Position numbers and translations under genes: made by a program. DNA of 10,430 bases. Origin: CBIFWW01 sp966186435 (GTDB lineage: Bacteria; Pseudomonadota; Gammaproteobacteria; Enterobacterales; Enterobacteriaceae). Position 1 is the stretch's first letter, and each line of letters starts with the position of its first letter. The DNA lies in contig CBIFWW010000121.1 of NCBI GenBank assembly GCA_966186435.1, positions 1 to 10,430 of the forward strand. Direction: 5' to 3'. Positions 6,763 to 10,430 of the stretch are shown in pieces. Under the pieces are notes generated by a model, which ran no database searches, had not been told where the DNA came from, and saw nothing but the letters and a program-made list of their open reading frames with translations.

Positions 6763-6794
6763 ATACCCACTTTAGCAGACAGTAGTGGTATCAT
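6763..6794 (+). promoter_or_regulatory. pssA: Possible pssA promoter with overlapping dyad
   Basis: TGG followed by TATCAT (6786-6794) resembles an extended -10 element without a good -35. Its left part is one arm of an inverted repeat: ATACCCACT (6763-6771) pairs with AGTGGTAT (6784-6791) with one unpaired C. No T-run follows, so this does not look like a terminator for pat. An operator overlapping the pssA promoter is possible. Confidence 0.3.
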
Positions 6795-6834
6795 CCTCAG
6801 CTTCTGTCGTGTTATCAGAGCAGAAGGCCACCAA

Positions 6835-6876
6835 ATGTATAGAGAAGATAAGCACTGTGATGTTGTCAAAATTTAA
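6835..6876 (+). CDS. Possible 13-residue leader frame overlapping the pssA start
   Basis: ATG at 6835 opens the frame MYREDKHCDVVKI and stops with TAA at 6874-6876, 17 bases inside pssA in another frame. AAGG stands seven bases before this ATG, a better ribosome site than anything near the pssA ATG at 6860. It could couple its translation to pssA. A frame this short may also occur by chance. Confidence 0.22.
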   Translation: MYREDKHCDVVKI

Positions 6877-8215
6877 GAGTAATAAGCATCAACAACACCT
6901 TGCCCAGTTACCTAAACTTGCTCAATCGGCTGAGGACGTAGCGTTTTTTTTCACACCCGCTGATTTTCGTGAAACGCTGCTGCAACAAATAGCTTCTGCC
7001 ACCCAGCGTATTTGTGTTGTGGCCCTTTATCTTGAGCAAGACGATGGCGGGAAAGGCATTCTTTCCGCCCTTTACGAGGCCAAGCGCCAGCGCCCGGAAC
7101 TGGAAGTAAGCATCCTGGTTGACTGGCACCGCGCCCAGCGTGGACGTATTGGTGTTGCGGCATCAGATACCAATGCTGACTGGTATTGCCAAATGGCGCA
7201 GGAAAATCCTGGCGTCACCATTCCGGTTTATGGTATCCCGATCAATACCCGTGAAGCCTTAGGCGTACTGCACTATAAAGGCTTTATCATTGACGATAGC
7301 GTCTTCTATAGCGGTGCCAGCCTGAACGATGTTTATCTGCATCAGCATGATAAATACCGCTATGACCGCTACCAACTGATTCGCAATCCTCGCCTCGCCG
7401 ATATCATGTACCAGTGGGTGCAGAATAATCTGGTGCAGGGCCGGGCAGCTAATCGCCTGGATGACCACGCACGCCCTAAAAGTCAGGATATCAAAAACGA
7501 GATCCGGCTTTATCGCCAGGCGTTGCGTGATGCCGCCTATGATTTTCAAGGTGATGCCGATAACGACCAGCTGGCGGTAACACCATTGGTAGGTTTGGGG
7601 AAATCCAGCACGCTAAACAAAGCAATCTTCCACCTGATGCCTTGTGCAGAAGAAAAGCTCACCATTTGCACCCCGTACTTCAACTTACCGGCACCGCTGG
7701 TTCGCAATATTATCCATTTACTGCGCACTGGTAAGAAGGTTGAAATCATTGTGGGTGATAAAACGGCGAACGATTTCTACATCCCGGAGGACCAGCCCTT
7801 TAAAATTATCGGCGCCCTTCCCTATCTGTATGAAATCAATCTGCGTCGTTTCCTTAGCCGTCTCCAGTATTACGTTAATACCGATCAGCTGATCGTGCGC
7901 CTGTGGAAAGATGGGGATAACAGCTATCACCTGAAGGGCATGTGGGTGGATAACGAGTGGATGCTGCTGACTGGCAATAACCTGAACCCGCGGGCCTGGC
8001 GTCTGGATTTGGAAAACGCGGTATTGATCCACGATCCAAAACATAAGCTGCGTGAGAAGCGCGAGAAAGAGCTGGCTCATATTCGTACTCACACCACGGT
8101 GGTGCGCCATTATCGCGATCTGCAAAGCATTGCCGAATACCCGGTTAAAGTGCGTAAGCTTATCCGCCGCCTGCGCCGTATCCGTATCGACCGTTTAATC
8201 AGCCGTATCCTTTAA
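6860..8215 (+). CDS. pssA: CDP-diacylglycerol-serine O-phosphatidyltransferase PssA
   Basis: Makes phosphatidylserine from CDP-diacylglycerol and L-serine, the committed step to phosphatidylethanolamine. It belongs to the phospholipase D superfamily and binds membranes peripherally. The 451-residue protein has two HKD motifs: His138, Lys140 and Asp145 in HYKGFIIDD, and His357, Lys359 and Asp364 in HLKGMWVD, followed by GNNLNPRAW. The last 20 residues are very rich in Arg with alternating Ile and Leu (KLIRRLRRIRIDRLISRIL), suited to binding acidic lipids. A GTG 25 codons upstream keeps the frame open, but ATG 6860 gives the family N-terminus MLSKFK-NKHQQHLAQLPK. The nearest Shine-Dalgarno-like bases (GAAG) are about 13 away, which is weak. 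It has its own upstream region after pat and ends at a clear terminator. Confidence 0.97.
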   Translation: MLSKFKSNKHQQHLAQLPKLAQSAEDVAFFFTPADFRETLLQQIASATQRICVVALYLEQDDGGKGILSALYEAKRQRPELEVSILVDWHRAQRGRIGVAASDTNADWYCQMAQENPGVTIPVYGIPINTREALGVLHYKGFIIDDSVFYSGASLNDVYLHQHDKYRYDRYQLIRNPRLADIMYQWVQNNLVQGRAANRLDDHARPKSQDIKNEIRLYRQALRDAAYDFQGDADNDQLAVTPLVGLGKSSTLNKAIFHLMPCAEEKLTICTPYFNLPAPLVRNIIHLLRTGKKVEIIVGDKTANDFYIPEDQPFKIIGALPYLYEINLRRFLSRLQYYVNTDQLIVRLWKDGDNSYHLKGMWVDNEWMLLTGNNLNPRAWRLDLENAVLIHDPKHKLREKREKELAHIRTHTTVVRHYRDLQSIAEYPVKVRKLIRRLRRIRIDRLISRIL

Positions 8216-8241
8216 CGCGCTGCTGGTTTCCTTATATACTC

Positions 8242-8267
8242 AAGCCCTGTAGATACAGGGCTTTTTT
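8242..8267 (+). terminator. Intrinsic terminator after pssA
   Basis: AAGCCCTG (8242-8249) pairs with CAGGGCTT (8256-8263) around a TAGATA loop, with T's continuing to 8267. It sits 26 bases after the pssA stop and 18 before yfiM. Most pssA transcripts should end here, so yfiM expression depends on read-through or a promoter inside pssA. Confidence 0.9.
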
Positions 8268-8285
8268 ATTGCAAGGAGGAGCGCC

Positions 8286-8612
8286 ATGATACGTACCGGG
8301 GTATTTATCGCATCGTGCCTGGTGGCCGGGTGCAGCAATATGGCGCAGGATCAGTGGGCCGGGCAGGATAAGGCTCAACACTTTATTAGCTCTGCCATGT
8401 TAGCTGCGGCAGGCACCGAGGTTGCCTCCCATCAAGGTATCAGCAATGATCGGAGCGCACTGATCGGCCTGATGGTGTCTATCAGTTTGGGGGCGGCTAA
8501 AGAGGGTTGGGATAGCCGACCGGGCGGCAGTGGATGGAGTTGGAAGGATTTTGCCTGGGATGTAGCCGGCGCTTCCACCGGCTACACCCTGTGGCAATTA
8601 GCTACCCATTAA
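8286..8612 (+). CDS. yfiM: Outer-membrane lipoprotein YfiM
   Basis: Small predicted lipoprotein of 108 residues whose function I do not know. The N-terminus MIRTGVFIASCLVAGC is a lipoprotein signal peptide; the lipobox VAGC places the lipidated cysteine at residue 16. Ser17 follows, not Asp, so sorting to the outer membrane is expected. The mature part is conserved in enteric YfiM: GQDKAQHF, an Ala-rich segment, then SLGAAKEGWDSRPGGSGWSWKDFAWDVAGASTGYTLWQL, where Trp and Gly are frequent and the last stretch is hydrophobic. A strong AAGGAGG site stands six bases before the ATG. The pssA terminator lies just upstream, and the gene meets kgtP tail to tail with a four-base overlap. Confidence 0.92.
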   Translation: MIRTGVFIASCLVAGCSNMAQDQWAGQDKAQHFISSAMLAAAGTEVASHQGISNDRSALIGLMVSISLGAAKEGWDSRPGGSGWSWKDFAWDVAGASTGYTLWQLATH

Positions 8613-9916
8613 AGTTTGCTGCCCTGCCCCTTGCGATGCAGCGTCAGGGAAACCATGAAGGCAATCACCCCCATCAGGGTGACATACCAGAAGAACAGGC
8701 TTTCAGAACCCATTGATTTAAAGCTCAACGCCACATACTCCGCCGAACCACCAAACAGGGCATTAGCCACGGCGTAGGACAAGCCCACGCCTAGTGCACG
8801 CACATGAGGCGGGAACATTTCTGCCTTGAGGATCCCGCTGATCGAAGTATAGAAACTGGTGATCAGCAGTGCCGTGATAATCAGTCCGAAGATCGCCCAA
8901 GATGACTCTACATACTGTAATGCGGTTAACAGCGGGAAGGTACATAAAACCGTTAGTGAACTAAAAAGCAGCATAGAGGTACGGCGGCCAATTTTATCTG
9001 ATAGCGCCCCGAATACCGGCTGAAGCAGCATGTAAACAAACAGAACCCCGGTCATCATAGTACTGGCAGAACTGGCATGGAGTCCGACGGTATTCACCAG
9101 ATACTTCTGCATATAGGTGGTCCAGGTATAGAAGCTCAAAGAGCCACAGGCCGTGAAGCCCAATACCATCATAAAGGCCTTACGATTGCGCCATAATCCT
9201 TTAAGCGACCCTGCTTCCTTCAATGCCTTGGACTCTTCCCGCGCAGTTTCATTCAGTGATCGGCGTAACCACAGGGCCACCACCGCCAGCAGGGCACCTA
9301 TCACAAAGGGAATACGCCAGCCCCAGCTACGCAAATCACTTTCATCCAGAACCAACTGCAGGATAACGACGGCCAGTACCGCCAACAGTTGCCCCCCGAT
9401 CAGGGTGACATACTGGAACGAGGCATAAAACCCTTTGCGCCCTTCAACGGCGACTTCACTCATGTAAGTGGCGCTGGTGCCGTACTCTCCCCCCACAGAC
9501 AACCCCTGGAACAGGCGAGCCAACAGCAACAATGCCGGCGCCCAGGCACCAATCTGCGCATACCCCGGCAAACAAGCGATAACCAATGAGCCAAAACACA
9601 TCATGCATACTGAGATCAGCATAGAGCGTTTACGCCCATAGCGGTCGGCAATAGTCCCGAAGATCCATCCTCCTATCGGACGCATCAAAAAGCCTGCAGC
9701 AAATACCCCGGCCGTCTGTAACAACTGGGTGGTGGTATTGCCGTCCGGGAAAAAGATGTGCGCGAAATAGAGCGAGCAGAATGAGTAAACGTAGAAATCA
9801 AACCATTCTACCAAGTTACCTGAAGAAGCCCCGATGATTGCCCATACCCGGCTGCGGGTGTCACTGCCGGTTAAATTTGCCTTAGCCGTATTTGTCGTTG
9901 CTACGGTTTCTGTCAT
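8609..9916 (-). CDS. kgtP: 2-oxoglutarate:H+ symporter KgtP (major facilitator superfamily)
   Basis: Inner-membrane permease importing 2-oxoglutarate with protons. The 435-residue protein has many hydrophobic segments consistent with the twelve helices of the metabolite:H+ symporter family. After a polar N-terminus of about 22 residues, the first helix region reads WAIIGASSGNLVEWFDFYVYSF, typical of this family. The loop between helices 2 and 3 has the major facilitator signature GGWIFGTIADRYGRKRSM (82-99), and GLSVGGEYG marks the helix 4-5 region. The second half repeats the pattern with GALSDKIGRRTSM. The sequence is close to E. coli KgtP (432 residues) throughout. AGAGGA seven bases before the ATG supports the start. 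No terminator hairpin is evident after its stop, which is shared in part with yfiM. Confidence 0.95.
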   Translation of the reverse strand: MTETVATTNTAKANLTGSDTRSRVWAIIGASSGNLVEWFDFYVYSFCSLYFAHIFFPDGNTTTQLLQTAGVFAAGFLMRPIGGWIFGTIADRYGRKRSMLISVCMMCFGSLVIACLPGYAQIGAWAPALLLLARLFQGLSVGGEYGTSATYMSEVAVEGRKGFYASFQYVTLIGGQLLAVLAVVILQLVLDESDLRSWGWRIPFVIGALLAVVALWLRRSLNETAREESKALKEAGSLKGLWRNRKAFMMVLGFTACGSLSFYTWTTYMQKYLVNTVGLHASSASTMMTGVLFVYMLLQPVFGALSDKIGRRTSMLLFSSLTVLCTFPLLTALQYVESSWAIFGLIITALLITSFYTSISGILKAEMFPPHVRALGVGLSYAVANALFGGSAEYVALSFKSMGSESLFFWYVTLMGVIAFMVSLTLHRKGQGSKL

Positions 9917-9998
9917 TTCAAATCCTCTGCCTTACACTACGGACTATTGCCAACACACAGTAAAACCGATTTAAAACGAAGCGTAAGGTAAATAAAAT

Positions 9999-10040
9999 GC
10001 TTCAAACATGTTACATTAAGTTTTGTGAAGCCGATCGGCT
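9999..10040. promoter_or_regulatory. Dyad symmetries upstream of kgtP
   Basis: Two overlapping inverted repeats lie in the 148-base gap between kgtP and the next gene: GCTTCA (9999-10004) with TGAAGC (10026-10031), and the perfect 12-base palindrome AGCCGATCGGCT (10029-10040). They are 83-124 bases upstream of the kgtP start codon, a usual place for regulator binding. I cannot assign a regulator, nor a clear -35/-10 pair. Confidence 0.35.
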
Positions 10041-10064
10041 ATTAATTATTAGCTGCCATATTAA

Positions 10065-10430
10065 TTAACCCCATTTAGCTTGATGCGCCTTTTTTCTGCG
10101 CAGATAATCGTCATCGCCACGTATTTTATCCCACCATGTTTTGAATATTGCTGCGGCTTCTGCTTTTACCGGGTCGTGATCCAGCGGCTTAACCTGGCGC
10201 TCCTTGTCATACTTTCTTCCCCCTTTGTGATTGGCGTAACGGCGGGCACGGGTATAACCCATTTGTATGAATTTCCTCGCCATATCCATTCCAACGAAAT
10301 CGTTCTGGCGACGATACTCTTCAAACATGGCGTATATTTCTGCTGCTGACTGGGTTGCTGCTTCAGCATTTTTGAATCGCCAGTGGGGAAGGATTTCACT
10401 TTTATAGGGCTCCACCATCAATACGCCCTG
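10065..10430 (-). CDS. DUF4385 family protein, 5' end beyond the window
   Basis: The last 121 codons of a small cytoplasmic protein; the frame stays open to base 10430 (QGVLMVEPYKSEIL), so the TTG and ATG codons near 10416-10421 are probably internal. Conserved parts as I recall this family are VEPYKSEILPHWRFK, the helix with DFVGMDMARKFIQMGYTRARRYANHKGGRKY, and a Lys/Arg/Asp-rich C-terminus. There is no signal peptide, membrane helix or catalytic motif that I can name, and the function is unknown. The full protein probably has about 150 residues, leaving roughly 30 to the right. It is transcribed towards kgtP, 148 bases away, with no obvious terminator between. In E. coli this side of kgtP carries an rRNA operon instead. 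Confidence 0.8.
   Translation of the reverse strand, partial: QGVLMVEPYKSEILPHWRFKNAEAATQSAAEIYAMFEEYRRQNDFVGMDMARKFIQMGYTRARRYANHKGGRKYDKERQVKPLDHDPVKAEAAAIFKTWWDKIRGDDDYLRRKKAHQAKWG

Noticed and set aside
6785..6859. GTG start adding 25 codons to pssA
   Set aside because: The added residues are not family-like, no ribosome site precedes the GTG, and ATG 6860 gives the standard 451-residue protein.
7718..8125. A 135-codon open frame on the - strand inside pssA
   Set aside because: It is antisense to the second HKD region of pssA and has no independent coding evidence.
10024..10039. Possible CRP site upstream of kgtP
   Set aside because: TGTGA is a good left half, but the right half TCGGC does not match TCACA; the symmetry here is better explained by the AGCCGATCGGCT palindrome.
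1..10430. Search for CRISPR arrays, insertion sequences, prophage genes, tRNA genes, toxin-antitoxin or defence cassettes
   Set aside because: None seen. Nearly all the window is covered by intact housekeeping genes in the conserved enteric order, and the gaps are short regulatory regions.

Overview
The window is a stretch of conserved chromosome from a gamma-proteobacterium of the order Enterobacterales. Gene content, order and strand match the srmB-grcA-ung-yfiF-trxC-tapT(yfiP)-pat(yfiQ)-pssA-yfiM-kgtP block as I remember it from Escherichia coli, and every protein in that block is recognisable by sequence. Many residue differences, and a DUF4385-type gene rather than a ribosomal RNA operon next to kgtP, argue against E. 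coli itself. A Serratia/Rahnella-like relative (Yersiniaceae or a neighbouring family) is my guess; the genus cannot be fixed from this sequence alone.

Layout. Bases 1-41 look like the last codons of srmB on the + strand, meeting grcA (- strand) at a shared bidirectional terminator. Between grcA and the divergent gene ung lie 320 bases holding two FNR-type sites with the spacing known from the E. coli grcA (yfiD) promoter, and an unexplained perfect AT-rich palindrome. ung (+) and yfiF (-) converge on a second bidirectional terminator. trxC, tapT, pat, pssA and yfiM then run left to right on the + strand. tapT and pat are close enough to be one transcript; pssA and yfiM each have their own upstream region. 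yfiM meets kgtP (-) tail to tail, with the two stop codons sharing the tetramer TTAA. A truncated DUF4385-family gene (-) fills the right edge.

Functions. The genes are housekeeping or stress-related and not one pathway: repair of oxygen-damaged pyruvate formate-lyase (GrcA), uracil removal from DNA (Ung), RNA modification (TapT, probably YfiF), thiol reduction (TrxC), protein lysine acetylation (Pat), phospholipid synthesis (PssA), an outer-membrane lipoprotein (YfiM) and 2-oxoglutarate uptake (KgtP).

I found no mobile element, CRISPR array, tRNA or rRNA gene, toxin-antitoxin pair or defence system, and nothing that supports a new multi-gene system. The items worth a second look are small: the grcA regulatory architecture, a possible 13-codon leader frame overlapping the pssA start, dyads near the pssA and kgtP starts, a hairpin-prone trxC translation start, and a duplicated 15-residue repeat in the tail of YfiF.
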